Positions 28,677 through 39,727 of a stretch of DNA of 64,000 nucleotides are shown here, in pieces. The notes beneath the pieces were generated by a model. That model had not been told where the DNA came from. It saw nothing but the letters and a program-made list of their open reading frames with translations, and did no database searches. Source of the DNA: Amyelois transitella. Lineage: Eukaryota; Arthropoda; Insecta; Lepidoptera; Pyralidae. Position numbers and translations under genes: made by a program. The stretch is taken from assembly GCF_032362555.1 (NCBI RefSeq), contig NC_083525.1:7425501-7489500 (forward strand). The letters are read 5' to 3'. Within the stretch, counting starts at the first letter, position 1; each line of letters opens with the position of its first letter.

Positions 28677-31656
28677 CTGGAATTGCAAATAGTAGTTAAG
28701 TTTTAGTGAAATTATGAGCATCTCTCTAAACTAAAGAGAAAGGCTTGCATCGCAAAGGGTCAGGTCAAGAGTACCCGAAACCGCCGAGCTTGCATGAAAT
28801 GATGAAGCGAAGGAAGTATGCAGAGATCGTGGCTAGTGGAAAGATGTAGTCTCTGCCTACCCCTCCGGGAAAAAAGCGTGATGTTATGTATGTATGTATG
28901 TATAGGCATCTCGTTATCATGTCCCAGGTAACCCGGGAACAAATTCTTCTGTGGTCGTGTAATGGCTGTTTTGAATATCAACCGATGCTGTTACAGTGAA
29001 AAATATCATGATAACAATTGGATTAGGTTTTTCTTACCCAGAAACCAGGTGAGGAAAATCAGACTGGAATCACTCCGTGAAATACTTCTCAATGATGTAA
29101 AGAAGATCATGATCACGGATTCATTAGACAATTGGTTTTAAGTTTTCTATAGTGACCCCTTTGGATCGGGACCAGCAGTTCATCCACACAACTCATCCTC
29201 ACCTTTGACATATCTCTTAGCAAAGCATCTCTCCTCATCCTGGCATCGTCTTCTCTTCTCTGGGCATCATCCAACTCCGCCTGTCTCCTCCACTTTTCCG
29301 CCGCGTCCAATCTAACTCGCCGGTCGGCGGCCAAGCGCGAACGAGCCTCTTCTTCTAACGCTCGGTCCACTAATTCTGAAACCTGTGGTGGATGGGATGA
29401 GTGGTTAGATCAGCCCTGTTTTGCCACACATGAGATGTCATGTCTGCATTTCTAACGTGACAGAATTTATTCCTTTGAAAATGTAATCAAATTTTGATAA
29501 TGTTTTTTGATAGTGACTAGTTATGTAAGTATTCTTCAAAATTCACGTTTTGACTTGTTTCGGCGTACCTCAAGGAGCTTTCTTAGGCCCATTTTATTTA
29601 TAGAGGGTATTTATTTACATAATTTAAAATGTGATTAAGAATACCTCATACAGCATCAAGCTTTCTAAATATGTGCTAAAAAACTATGTTCTCAATCAAT
29701 CAGCTATGCAAAGAAAATCCATCACATCATGAAAATATCGTCAAAGTATTTATTCAGTAAATACCTTTTTATCATCAGTAGCTTCTAATTGGGCAGCGCT
29801 TCTCCTCTCCTTGTCCCTGATGTAGTCCAGGAGTCGTCCCGTTCTTAGTTGCTGTTCCAGAGACCGGTGGTAGCGCTGGTACTCTATCCAAGAGTTCTGC
29901 TCCTGCCTCTTCTTGTGCAAATACCTCTTGTATTGCTCGGATGTTTCTGCGGCCACCTGCAACATTAAGTTTGTGATTATAAACTCAAACTGCAGTTTTG
30001 TCTTCTTTCTATACTTAACGAATCAACTTTGGATTACGTTTTGTGATGTATGAAATAAATTGCTTGATTTTATTCATTACCCCTCAAGGCATTATGGCTA
30101 CTGGTACTTAAAGTGATTCTCTCAAAATCCTCTGATTGCCTAATATGTATATGTTGTTGTTGTATAAAAATGGTGATCAGGTACTTACAATAGGAACATA
30201 GTAATATTAAACATTTAGAATTGTGGCTCTTCCATTTAACCGCGTATAAAATATGTACTAGAAATACAGAAATTAGAAAATGCTACAGTTCAGAAAGCCA
30301 TTTCGAGTCCAGGGGAACCATATTCCGGCAAATACTTTCTACCATTATAAAAATAGTATTAATAACATTACCATATCTCTTTCTTCTTTCTCCCTCTGCC
30401 ACAGCTTCCGGAACTGGTCAGCCAGCTTCTCCCTCTCAGCGTCATCTTCTCTCTTTCGTGCCAAAGCTGCTAGCAACTTCCAGTCGTGCTCGGGAATCGA
30501 ATCTATGATATCGCCGCCCTCATAGTTGTAGGAGTTGATCAGTTGAGACACCGAACTGGGCACTGGAATAAAGATTGTCCGCCAATTCCGCCATTGCAAG
30601 TGATTTGTTTCTTTTATAACTATGTATTTACTATTTTGCCGTGTGGTTCCCGGTACCAATACAAAAAAGAATAGAATCACTCCATTTTTTTCCCATGGAT
30701 ATCGTAAAAGGCGACTAAGGAATAGGCTCAGAAACTTGGGATTCTTTTTTAGGCGTTAGGCTAGCAACCTGTCACTATTCGAATCTTAATTCTATCATTA
30801 AGCCAAATAGCTGAACGTGGCCATTCAGTCTTTTCCAGACTATTGGCTCTGTCTACCCCGCAAGGGATATAGACATGACCATATGTATGTATGTATTTAC
30901 TATTTTCTTGTTACTGTGTAAATTTCTATGCAATAATGATATTACAAACAAACAAAGATTTACATCAGGTCTGGAGGATCAAGCGGGCTCCATCTTAATA
31001 ACCTCCTTTCTCCGAGTTATAATAGGGTTAGTACTACAAACATACACGACGTCTTCATCCTTTACGGGGTAGACAAACCTATGGACGCAAGACCCAAAGG
31101 CTACAGTAGTAGATAGTATGAACTAATTTTTCAACCATTCTGAGCTTGTTGGCTCTGTTTTCCCCGTAAGGTATAAATATCTGATACTATGTATGTAGGT
31201 ATGTTTGCTTGCTCATGCGGGGAGAGAATTTACTAAAAGGGACGCAACCGGTTCAAACTTAACATATTAGTGTAACTGGTACCTATTTCCTTTCATTAAT
31301 TATTAACCTATTCCATAAACGGCATATTCTGACGGCTTCTGTGGAACAGCGGTAATACGGTTGTCTGTGACATCGGAGGTCTCGGGTTCGAATCCCGGTC
31401 AGGGCATGATGAGAAACGAACTTTTTCTGATTGGTCTGCGTATTGGATGTAATTATCAATCTAAGTATTTATTATAAAATATAGAATCGTTGAGTTAGTA
31501 TTTCGTTTCAAGTTTCGAACTTGCTTCGAGGCTAACTCAATCTGTGTAATTTGACCGGTATATATTAATTTATTTACAACCTACCATTAGAACCGTTATT
31601 AAAACTCTTGACTGGCGATTTCCTTGGCGAGAGGCTGACGGAGCGTCTGGGACTGT
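28449..31656 (-). CDS. Coiled-coil protein gene (possibly CCDC177-like), five exons, 5' end not found
   Basis: Exons on the minus strand: 31585-31656, 30372-30562, 29765-29956, 29203-29382, 28449-28676; GT-AG junctions with agreeing phases (1,0,0,0). The 287-residue C-terminal part starts with a Ser/Pro/Arg stretch (SPRRSVSLSPRKSPVKS), then SIPEHDWKLLAALARKRED, and continues almost wholly as charged alpha-helix rich in R, E, A and Q, up to KLAAITAKLRDAVRTGKL and TGA. Composition and the D-W-K-L-L opening recall CCDC177-type proteins, but I cannot assign it firmly; any long coiled-coil family is possible. It converges on Mks1, with stop codons about 0.8 kb apart. An AATAAA on the minus strand lies near 28290. 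The 5' exons should lie above 31656, beyond or on either side of the mariner. Confidence 0.85.
28745..28905 (+). mobile_element. LINE pol 3' fragment with TATG tail
   Basis: AAAGGGTCAGGTCAAGAGTA, GATGAAGCGAAGGAAGTATG and CTACCCCTCCGGGAAAAA, then (TATG)n. In an intron of the coiled-coil gene, on the opposite strand. Confidence 0.65.
29203..29382 (-). CDS. Coiled-coil gene exon
   Basis: Acceptor CCACCACAG; donor TCAAAG|GTGAGG; 60 codons, phase 0: VSELVDRALEEEARSRLAAD onward, a heptad-like charged helix. Confidence 0.85.
29765..29956 (-). CDS. Coiled-coil gene exon
   Basis: Acceptor AATGTTGCAG; donor AAAAAG|GTATTT; 64 codons, phase 0: VAAETSEQYKRYLHKKRQEQ and SLEQQLRTGRLLDYIRDKER. Confidence 0.85.
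30372..30562 (-). CDS. Coiled-coil gene exon
   Basis: Acceptor TTTATTCCAG; donor GATATG|GTAATG; entry in phase 1. It encodes PSSVSQLINSYNYEGGDIID, SIPEHDWKLLAALARKRED and an REKEERDM helix. Confidence 0.87.
30638..30893 (+). repeat. P-type retroposon with 17-bp perfect target-site duplication
   Basis: TATGTATTTACTATTTT occurs at 30621-30637 and 30890-30906, directly flanking the element. This is the clearest proof that the family moves by retroposition. Confidence 0.95.
31045..31203. repeat. P-type retroposon, degenerate pieces in both orientations
   Basis: CATCCTTTACGGGGTAGACA (minus) is followed within 110 bases by CTTGTTGGCTCTGTTTTCCC (plus) and a TATG-like tail. Confidence 0.5.
31334..31574 (+). 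repeat. T-type tRNA-derived SINE, full length
   Basis: A-box region GTGGAACAGCGGTAATACGG, B box GGGTTCGAATCCC, then CATGATGAGAAACGAACTTT and a TTGACCGGTATATATT end. Inserted next to the coiled-coil exon at 31585. Confidence 0.85.
31585..31656 (-). CDS. Coiled-coil gene exon (most 5' one found)
   Basis: Acceptor ATCATAACAG; donor AATG|GTAGGT; 72 nt, phase 1 in and out. It encodes SPRRSVSLSPRKSPVKSFNN, a basic Ser/Pro stretch. Confidence 0.75.
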
Positions 31657-32057
31657 CTGTTATGATTTTATAACAAAACACCATTATAACACTCTTATAC
31701 AATCCGAAAACGCGTGGGAAGAATGTGCGGAACACACAATAAGTTCTCACTGTGTACGAAACGCGACAAAGAGGACGACACTGTTTTAATTTGAAAATTT
31801 TAATCATTTAGTAGATAACACTGTGACGATACATTGATTTATGAATGAAGCACTTTCTAAAACACATTTCTCTTGTTATTTTGACTCATATTTGTACAAT
31901 AATGATGTTGTTATAATTGCAATAAAAGCGAAGACGAACGTTTTGTTTAGGTATTGATTTCACTTTCGAGGTTTCTAAGGTTACCTCTACACTTTAATTA
32001 TTTTTACGTGTACTGGATTGGTTTCCCATAAAATATTTTCGGCAATTATATATACTA

Positions 32058-33375
32058 CTCTGTCAAGAAAGTAGCGGGAAAAGATCAATAATACACAAAC
32101 TGTTTGTTATTCATCCAAATTTATTTTATCACCTTCAAAATATGCTCCTTTAGAAACGATACACTTACGCCAACGAATAATCCAATCATCAAAACATTTT
32201 TTAAACGCTGTTTCCGGAATTGAGGTCAGTTCTCGCCGCGAATTCTCTTTTATGTCTTCTACCGATTGAAAACGGGTGCCACGAAGTGGTAATTTGAGTT
32301 TAGGAAAAAGAAAAAAGTCGGCTGGAGCCATATCTGGTGAATATGGTGGTTGCTCGATGGTATTTGTTGAGTGTTTGGTTAAAAATTCGTTCACAATGAT
32401 GGCCTTGTGCGAAGGTGCATTATCATGGTGCAAAATCCAAGAATTTTCTTTCCACAAATCTGGCCTTTTTCGTCGGATTTGCTCTCTTAAACGCCGCATA
32501 ACACTCAAATAATATTCCTTATTTACCGTTTGACCTTCCGGCAAGAATTCCGAGTGCACAACACCGCGATAGTCAAAGAAAACAGTCAACATGACTTTGA
32601 CTTTTGAACGACTTTGGCGTGGTTTTTCCGGTTTCGGTTCAGTTGGAAGGCGCCACTCCGAAGCTTGTTGACTAGTTTGCATGTCAAACTCGTAAACCCA
32701 CGTCTCGTCACCAGTAACAATGCGTTTCATGAATGTTGGGTCGGAATTGACTCGTTCTAGCATGTCCTCAGCGACTCTCATGCGATTGAGTTTTTGAAAA
32801 AAATTCAGGTCTTTTGGGACTAGCCGAGCGGCAACATGTTTCATACCCAAATTATTAGTTAAAATGGTACGGATCGACTCGTGAGATACAGAAAGTTCGG
32901 TGGCTATCTCTCTCAAAGTTGAATGAGGATTTTCAGTCACTATTTCCTTCACTTTTGCGATGTTAACTTCAGTTGCAGACGTTGATGGCCTACCAGAGCG
33001 AGGCAAATCTTCCATCACATCTCGACCGCTTTTGAACGCTTTGTACCACTCATAAGCACGAGTTTTTGATAAAGTCGATTCACCGTAAGCCTTCTGTAAC
33101 ATTTTCAGTGACTCCGAACACGATATTCCATTGGCAATGCAAAATTTAAGACAAACTCTTTGTTCGATGTTTTTATCCATTATGAAATTAGCAATACACA
33201 CTAGATATGATATAACTAAAAATAGCACTGTATTTAATGTAAACAACAGATGCAACTCAAACTCCGCGCCAAAATGGAAAACAGTTGTGCCAATCTAACA
33301 ACAACAAAAAAAACAAAAATTTGAATTTGGAACCATCAATAAATAATCCATTCCCGATACTTTTCTGACTGAATG
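32058..33375 (-). mobile_element. Mariner DNA transposon, apparently intact
   Basis: 1318 bp with imperfect terminal inverted repeats of about 25 bp (CTCTGTCAAGAAAGTAGCGG left; CATTCAGTCAGAAAAGTATC read inward at right, both then GGGAA) and a TA target duplication on each side (32056-32057, 33376-33377). One full transposase ORF lies inside. Confidence 0.93.
32107..33180 (-). CDS. Mariner transposase, full length
   Basis: 357 residues from ATG at 33180; the open frame extends 25 codons further, but MDKNIEQRVCLKFCI is the family-type start. It cuts and pastes the element at TA sites. N-terminal helix-turn-helix with EWYKAFKSGRDVMEDLPRSG and GRPSTS; catalytic DD34D triad in VTGDETWVYEFD, HHDNAPSHK and YSPDMAPADFFLFPKLK. 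No stop or frameshift, and all three acidic residues are present, so it may be active or very recently active. It lies upstream of the coiled-coil exons on the same strand. Confidence 0.96.
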   Translation of the reverse strand: MDKNIEQRVCLKFCIANGISCSESLKMLQKAYGESTLSKTRAYEWYKAFKSGRDVMEDLPRSGRPSTSATEVNIAKVKEIVTENPHSTLREIATELSVSHESIRTILTNNLGMKHVAARLVPKDLNFFQKLNRMRVAEDMLERVNSDPTFMKRIVTGDETWVYEFDMQTSQQASEWRLPTEPKPEKPRQSRSKVKVMLTVFFDYRGVVHSEFLPEGQTVNKEYYLSVMRRLREQIRRKRPDLWKENSWILHHDNAPSHKAIIVNEFLTKHSTNTIEQPPYSPDMAPADFFLFPKLKLPLRGTRFQSVEDIKENSRRELTSIPETAFKKCFDDWIIRWRKCIVSKGAYFEGDKINLDE

Positions 33376-33959
33376 TATAACCACTTTTCATATGCAGGCA
33401 ACAGGATCTTTAGTCGTTATCCGAGCTGTGAGATAGCTTAGTATCTACCTTAGTACCTAACAACGTCCGAATAAAAGCTATATGTATCCAAATTATTGAT
33501 TTGGATTGCCAGCCATAGCTATGTTTTTGTTTCATCTTAAAAATACAGTGAAATCTGCAATTGGAATATACTTATCTCTATTATTCAATAGGCAGTCAAA
33601 ACTGAGACGGTTGTCATACGAGATTGAAGTCAACTGTTTGATAAAGTGCGATAAGTAAATGCTAATAAAGCATTTAAAATGGCATCCAACAGAGATGATA
33701 AAAATATGAAGAAACAAAGAAAATAGCCACGGATTCAAAACTTAAGTAATTTATAAACTTAAGTAGGTAACAACGATAATGATAAGTAAAATCCTTGCAA
33801 AAGAATTTCAGAAATCTAAATGTAATAGTGTCTATTGTTTCGTATTCATAAATGCAACAAATGAAATAAAGGCAATTCACCAACGCCTGTTATCGTGGCT
33901 TATCAAAGCCGTATCTCAACACGGTGATACGGCAGTTGAAAACACGCCGCGAACCGGCG

Positions 33960-35135
33960 ATGACGAACGCCAGAGCCATGGACAAAGATAATCCTCCCGA
34001 GATTAAAAGGAAAAATGTTTTTAATAAACTTAGTAAAGAGAGCATAGACGTTATTGAGAGAGGTCTGCTTAGAGAGCTCCCTGTGAAACTTCGTCCGACC
34101 GCTCTGGTCCGCGCCGAGCCTGTCCGCGGCCGTCGTACGGACGTCATCGTCGAGAAACAACCGGGATTTATCTCGTCATGTTTGTCGCCGATCCAAGACT
34201 ACAGCGACGCAGATAGGACGTCATCCGAGGGGGAAGATAGCGTATCGCCACTCAAGAAAACGTTCAGTTTCCGCGAGAGGCTCTCTAGGATGAATTTTTT
34301 CGGCAAAGACAAAGAGAAAACAGATAAGGCCAAGCTTAAGAAAATTGCTGAAGATAAACTTAGTCTTACGAGCAGTGCGTCTTCGTCGTCCAACGTCAGC
34401 AGCATGGAACGGGAGACCAGGTCGCGGAAGAGATTCTGGTTGTTCAGACAGAAGGAGTTAGCGCAGAACAAGGAGAGAAAGGTTGAACGACCGGTGTACA
34501 CGAGAAGCAAAAGCTTCGAATTCCTACCGAGAGCTGCTGAAGAGAAAGACGATGAAGATGTGTTCAGACCAAAAAATGTTAGAAAACAATGCGTATCATT
34601 CATTTATAGTAGCAGTGAAGGGCTTGACGATGAATGGCCTAATGACGATGGGGTACTCCTGAAAAGCGTCAAACAGTTCCCGAGTCAAGAATCGAATACA
34701 AACTCGAGTGTATCAACGGAGACTTCATCTAGCGGGATCGTTTTGAACTTGCTCAAGTCCGAATCCATGGAAAATGTTCTGAAGGAGTTTGATAGAGCTA
34801 TAGAGACGTTCAGTGAGAATTATGTGAGTGATTGTGAGACGTATACGAAGTGTGGTGAGTTGACAAAAGAAGAGCGCAGGAGAAGTTCTTCGTTCAGTGC
34901 TTTGCCTTCCCCAAAAGTGTTGCAAGTGAATAAAGTGTTTGAACTCAGTGAGGATTTCAAGAAGGAGTTGGCTAGGATGTTGATTGTGAAACAGAGTAAT
35001 AAGACATGTAGGAGGGGGTCAGTGACGGACTGTTTTTTGTTGGAGGGTAAGAAAGTATCGGGCAACGCGGATAAATACAAGCGGGCTATGAAGAAACCCA
35101 TGAACAGGGTGAGACGGATGAGCTCCACAAAATAT
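33960..35135 (+). CDS. Large first coding exon of an unrecognised Ser-rich basic protein
   Basis: 392 codons from ATG at 33960 (a second ATG at 33978, GCCATGGAC, has better context) to a clean donor TAT|GTGAGT, phase 0. The open frame runs on 33 nt to TGA inside the intron. The protein is hydrophilic and largely disordered, with conserved-looking blocks: NVFNKLSKESIDVIERGLLR, ELPVKLRPTALVRAEPVRGR, LKKTFSFRERLSRMNFFGKD and KSFEFLPRAAEEKDDED. Many Ser runs and basic patches suggest a phosphorylated scaffold or cytoskeletal adaptor, but that is a guess. I recognise no family. Codon choice is uniform and the GC content higher than in the surroundings, so this is a genuine gene. Following exons were not found before 52 kb. 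Confidence 0.8.
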
Positions 35136-35173
35136 GTGAGTTATTATCCTATATTTCTATCTATTTGATTGCT

Positions 35174-35404
35174 GCCGTGTGGTTCCCGGCATTAATAAAA
35201 AAAAAGAATAGGACCACTTCTTCTCTTTCCCATGAATGCCGTAAAAGGCGACTAAGGAATAAGCTTATACATTTGGGGTTCTTTTAGCGATGGGCTAGCA
35301 ATCTGTCGTGCAAAAAGCAGTACGTGGCCTATCAGCCTTTTGAAGACTGTTGGCTTTGTCTACTCCGCAAGGGATATAGACGTGACGGTATGTATGTATG
35401 TATT
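35174..35404 (+). repeat. P-type retroposon
   Basis: GCCGTGTGGTTCCCGGCATT to GTATGTATGTATT, with an internal deletion (the Leu/Ile CTATTTGAATCTC block is gone). It starts 39 nt after the exon 33960-35135 donor. Confidence 0.85.
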
Positions 35405-36094
35405 TCTAGCTAGATACAAGTATCTACTAAGATTCACAGATACAATGTTTGGGTGTGTTTTTCCTTCGTGGAATAGCTTTATCTATTCAGAGGCTTTTAG
35501 TGTTTACGACTGATAAGTGAAAACTAAAACTTTACGGCTGTATCTACATCTTTGACACATAGTTAGCAAAAATTACTTTTTCGAATTAACTGTTATTTTT
35601 TCTTCTGATAACAGTTAAGTTCTGTAGTTAGTCCGGTGGACCGGACTAGGGCCACGTAAGTTTTAGTAATGACAATAATAGTTAGAATCAACTTTTCTTG
35701 GTGTAGTATTGTGGTCACATTAATTATAAGCTAAGTGATATCCTGTGTCGAGCGTTAATTTTTGTGTGTCTATTGGGTAATGTCGCATGAAATCAACTTC
35801 AGGCAAAATCACAAATGGTTGACTATTGAGAGGAAAGAACACAGTAAAATGATTTTGTTTTCTATCATTCAACACAATTCTTAGAACTAGTATTCATATT
35901 TTTGTGTAACTTCACTTTTATAATGTTTATTGTCAGAGACTTAGAGTTGATATTGACACAGAAGATCAAATAATCTTATCACAGCGCCTAACAGGTCAGT
36001 GATAAGGATAACATTATATTAAGGGCACACTTTGGCAGTACAAACTAGTATTAGAGCTACCTACTTTTTGCTTGATGGAAGACTCGCTATTCTC

Positions 36095-36150
36095 CTGCTA
36101 CGTAGCATGACACGCGCGACGCCGTTTTTATCGCATTCCACGTCTTTTAA
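36095..36150 (+). repeat. CGACGCC repeat fragment
   Basis: GTAGCATGACACGCGCGACG CCGTTTTTATCGC matches 61975-62040 and 42570-42605. Confidence 0.55.
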
Positions 36151-36199
36151 AAGCTTAACAGCATTAGATTGTTGCGTGAATTAGACTAAAATATTAGAC

Positions 36200-36405
36200 C
36201 TAGACGAACGTATCTTGATCAAATTAAGGACGTCCTTGTAAAGGGTCAGGTCAAAAGTACCCGAAACCGCCGAGCTTGCATGAAGAGAGTTATGAATGTG
36301 GATGAAGCGTAGTAAGTATGCAGAGATCGTGGCAAGTGGAAAGAGGTAGTCTCTGCCTACCCCTCCGGGAAAGAGGCGTGATTTTATGTTTGTATGTATG
36401 TAGAT
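36200..36405 (+). mobile_element. LINE pol 3' fragment with TATG tail
   Basis: GACGAACGTATCTTGATCAA, GTCAGGTCAAAAGTACCCGA and CTACCCCTCCGGGAAAGAGG, ending GTATGTATGTAG. Very similar to 54040-54225. Confidence 0.75.
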
Positions 36406-36424
36406 TGTTGCATGCGGAGCTGGC

Positions 36425-36482
36425 ATTGGTCCCGGTTGCGTCCCGACTTCTCTGGAGAGGAGCTTCGGGTTCTGGGACTAGA
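36425..36482 (-). repeat. S-type SINE fragment
   Basis: GGTCCCGGTTGCGTCCCGAC and CTCTGGAGAGGAGC, as in the S-type body. Confidence 0.45.
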
Positions 36483-36721
36483 TCATTAACCTGTACATAC
36501 CTAGGTAAAATACTGCGTACGCCCTGGTTTCTGGCAACTGAGGAGTAGCCCAGGGTCCGGCTATGATCACGAGCAGCGAAAAAGTCAAGTAATTATGCGG
36601 AGCAACTGCGTGATCTCCGTAAATTCTATTGTGTTTATCATTGGTATTATCACGATTTGAATCGCCACGTTTGATTGATAAACTAAAGTCAAGGATGATG
36701 ATTAATCATAATTGATATTTA

Positions 36722-36908
36722 ATTGACTAAGGGATAGACTTATAAACTTGGAATTCTGGTTTAAGGCGGCAGGCTAGCGACCTGTCATAATTTGAATCTC
36801 TATTCTTCCATTAAGCCGAATAGCTGAACGTGGCCTATCAGTCTTTTCAAGACTGTTGGCTCTGTCTACCCCGCAAGGGATATAGACTTGATTATATGTA
36901 TGTATGTT
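36722..36908 (+). repeat. P-type retroposon, 5' truncated
   Basis: It starts inside the family at GACTAAGGGATAGACTTATA and runs to GTATGTATG. Confidence 0.85.
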
Positions 36909-37254
36909 CTTAAGATCTTCTTTTTTAAGGTTAATATTATTATGGACTAACGTATGTATTTGTGCGAACAGACCTTATAAACAAGTTGCAATTGCAACAA
37001 CTCCTAGGCGCGGCGGGACTAACGGTTACAAATGCCGTGCGATTTGAACCCGCGACCTCTGTTGACATTCGAGCTTTGTCGGACCGACCCACATTTGAAA
37101 CAAGAGCGGTAGATATTCTACATTTATGGTATTACGCATATTAAGTTTATGGACAAATTTGTGCTTAACTTACTATATTACATCTACCATTAAGTACAGA
37201 CTTAATCTAATGCGATAGTGTATAATCAATTATAACATATTATCCTTAATGAGC

Positions 37255-37512
37255 CGTGTGGTTCCCGGCACCAATACAAAAAAGAATAGGACCACTCCAT
37301 CTCTTTCCAATGGATGTCGTAAAACGCGACTAAGGGATAGGCTTACAAACTTGGGATTCTTTTTTAGGCGATGGGCTAGCAACCTGTCACTATTTGAATC
37401 TCAATTCTATCATTAAGCCAAATAGCTGAACGTGGCCATTCAGTCCTTTCAAGACTGTCGGCTCTGTCTACCCCGCAAGGGACATAGGCGTGAGCATATT
37501 TATGTATGCGTG
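37255..37512 (+). repeat. P-type retroposon, full length
   Basis: GCCGTGTGGTTCCCGGCACC through TCTACCCCGCAAGGGACATA, close to the family consensus. Confidence 0.9.
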
Positions 37513-37799
37513 TAGTAATAGAGAATTGATAAAACGTATGCTATTATGTGAAACTTAGTGACGCTGGCAAAAAATTGGACGTTCCACACGACAGAGACAC
37601 CCGGATATAATTCCTGTTAGGTTCAATTTGTGCCTAGGCCGTCTAGTGGACTGCCTACCAACCCGTGGCAGGTGAAAGGCCGTCACGGACTGAAAACTGG
37701 ACCAGCTCACGTTACTGCAGTAGGATGCATTCTGCAAATGCAGCAAATGTAAATTTGCAATATTTCTTGAAAAAAAAAATCTTACTTATCACATGGTAT

Positions 37800-37971
37800 A
37801 AAAAAAGTCGCTATTTTAGTCTGTTTGTCTGTATGCTTAAATCTTTAAAATTACGCAACGGATTTTGATGCGGCTTTTTGTAACAGGTAGAGTGATTCAA
37901 GAGGAAGGATTTTATTTATAATAACATTTATAATTTTGAACCCGTGCGAAGCCGGGGCGGGTCGCTAGTAT
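37800..37971 (+). mobile_element. Helitron-like element, third subfamily
   Basis: It ends CCCGTGCGAAGCCGGGGCGG GTCGCTAGTA, with a body TTGTCTGTATGCTTAAATCT and CGGATTTTGATGCGGCTTTT. It is immediately followed by another copy at 37975, so insertion was at or near the older CTAGT end. Confidence 0.55.
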
Positions 37972-37974
37972 TAG

Positions 37975-38181
37975 ATAAATGCGACAGTTTGTATGTCAGG
38001 ATGTCAGTATGGATGTTTGCTCAAACCGTAATCGTTCACGCAAAAACTGGTGCATCGATTACGGTGAAATTTGCTATGCAGGTAGCTGAAGACCCAGAAT
38101 AATATATAGGCTACTTTTTATCCCGGCGTTCGCGGGATTGATAGGGTTTCCACGCGGACGAAGTCGCGGGCGGCCTCTAGT
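37975..38181 (+). mobile_element. Helitron-like element
   Basis: Same subfamily as 13519-13714: GTATGTCAGGATGTCAGTAT, GAAGACCCAGAATAATATAT AGGC, ending GACGAAGTCGCGGGCGGCCT CTAGT. Confidence 0.65.
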
Positions 38182-38402
38182 AAATAAATATCTTAATTTG
38201 ATTCCCTCAGAGAAGTACTGAATTATAAGTACAACGCGGCAAAAACAAGACTTCTATTACAGATACGTGATCTCTTAACATTACGACAGCATGTATGACA
38301 GTATATATGTATGTAGACTTACTATGTGCACATTGCGGTCAGTTTAGCACTAACATACAAGTATGTCATTTGTCACGTTTTGTGTGATGCACCACATACA
38401 AA

Positions 38403-38475
38403 ACGGCTCGTGGCGCAGTGATAATGGTCTTTCTTAAGAACAAGTTTCGGTTCGTTTTCCGGTCAGAAAAAATGG
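38403..38475 (+). repeat. tRNA-like SINE head
   Basis: A-box-like CTCGTGGCGCAGTGATAATG and degenerate B box GGTTCGTTTTCC, 45 bases apart. Arms do not pair well enough for a tRNA. Confidence 0.45.
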
Positions 38476-38697
38476 CACTTATTTGAAACGCATTTATGTA
38501 GGTACTTCATTAGCTTACGCCCGCGCGAATTTAGCGCCACCTTTCTGGTAAAAGAAATCTGGTTTTTCGCAAATTCCACGACGATAAGCACCCTTTGTTT
38601 TTGTATAGGCTTTAAATTAGGTATATAATAATAAAAATTTCAAGATTGCTTAGATAACGCGTGAACAACAAACAAACAAATAAACTTTTGCATTTAA

Positions 38698-38850
38698 AAT
38701 GCATTTTAAATCGCGGAAGCAAACATTTTACGGATTGGAACATATATACAACCTCCGACACAACATCCTTTGTCGCGCGGTTCCCCAGGCGTCACACCTA
38801 GCCTGGTAGAGAGTAAGTAGGTCTTAATCTAAGATCGCTCCCGCTTCGAT
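38698..38850 (+). repeat. Interspersed repeat, pair with 59763-59920
   Basis: Shared blocks: AAATCGCG(G/C)AAGCAAA, TATATACAACCTCCGA(C/T)ACAA, CGGTTCCCCAGGC and ACACCTAGCCTG. Class unknown. Confidence 0.65.
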
Positions 38851-39121
38851 TATATTACATTCTGTTGCAATAGCATGCATAGACTAAGATGCAGTAAGAA
38901 AGGTGAATGGAATCGACGATACACATTCGTTCACTTGTCAACTTAACCTAAAACTACTTATGCCACTCGGCTGGTGCTACTAACGGCTTAGTAATTAGTA
39001 GAAAAGTGTCAATTAGGTGTCAAGCGTTACAGTCTCATTGGAGGCGTAATTAAACATGTTGACTAGAAAGTTAAGATGACACGTTATCACGTTATAGACA
39101 GGTCTATGCATTATTTTACAG

Positions 39122-39495
39122 TCTCGGTGGTTGAACGGTTAAGGTGTCCGACTACAATGCGTAAATAATACGCGTGGAGACATAGGATCCCGTGCCGTGT
39201 GGTTCCCGGCACCAATAAAAAAAAAGAATAGGACCACTCCATCTCGTTCCCATGGATATCGTAAAAGGCGACTAAGGGATAGGCTTATAAACTTGGGATT
39301 CTTCTTTAAGGCGATGGGCTAGCAACCCGTCACTATTTGAATCTCAATTCTATCATTAAGCCAAACAGCTGAACGTGGCCTATCCGTCTTTTCAAGACTG
39401 TTGGCTCTGTCTGCCCCGTAAGGGATAAAGACGTGATCATATGTATGTATGTATGAGACATAGGTTCAAATCCCACCGCGGCCATGAGGTTTCGT
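39122..39495 (+). repeat. tRNA-like SINE split by a P-type insertion
   Basis: The tRNA-like head at 39122-39186 (GGTGGTTGAACGGTTAAGGT with GAGACATAGG) resumes at 39455 with GAGACATAGGTTCAAATCCC and GCGGCCATGAGG. The interrupting piece is the P-type copy at 39187-39454. Confidence 0.8.
39187..39454 (+). repeat. P-type retroposon nested in a tRNA-like SINE, with target-site duplication
   Basis: GAGACATAGG stands at 39177-39186 and 39455-39464 on either side. The element starts ATCCCGTGCCGTGTGG and ends (TATG)n. Confidence 0.92.
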
Positions 39496-39727
39496 GCCTC
39501 TCTTAAGTATACGTGCAAGTCCCTTGCGGGATAGGCAGATCAAGTATTGTGGCAACACGGTACGAAGGAAAAAAACATTAACTGAGCATAAAAATGACAA
39601 AGCCCATAACTACTGGGCGAATATTCGACTTTTCGTATGTAAGTTCCTTATGTGGTCTAGAAATGCATTAGAAGAGGAATTCCCAAAATTGTCCCAGGAA
39701 AGAAACTAAAATTTATTTTATTTCACG

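Noticed and set aside
33181..33255. Longer mariner transposase start (25 extra codons)
   Set aside because: The family start fits MDKNIEQRVC; the upstream hydrophobic codons are non-family sequence within the element's 5' UTR.
34199..34603. Minus-strand Ser/Leu-rich ORF
   Set aside because: Antisense of the large plus-strand exon; composition is the mirror of its Ser/Arg/Glu codons.
38403..38475. tRNA gene
   Set aside because: The B box is degenerate and the arms do not fold.
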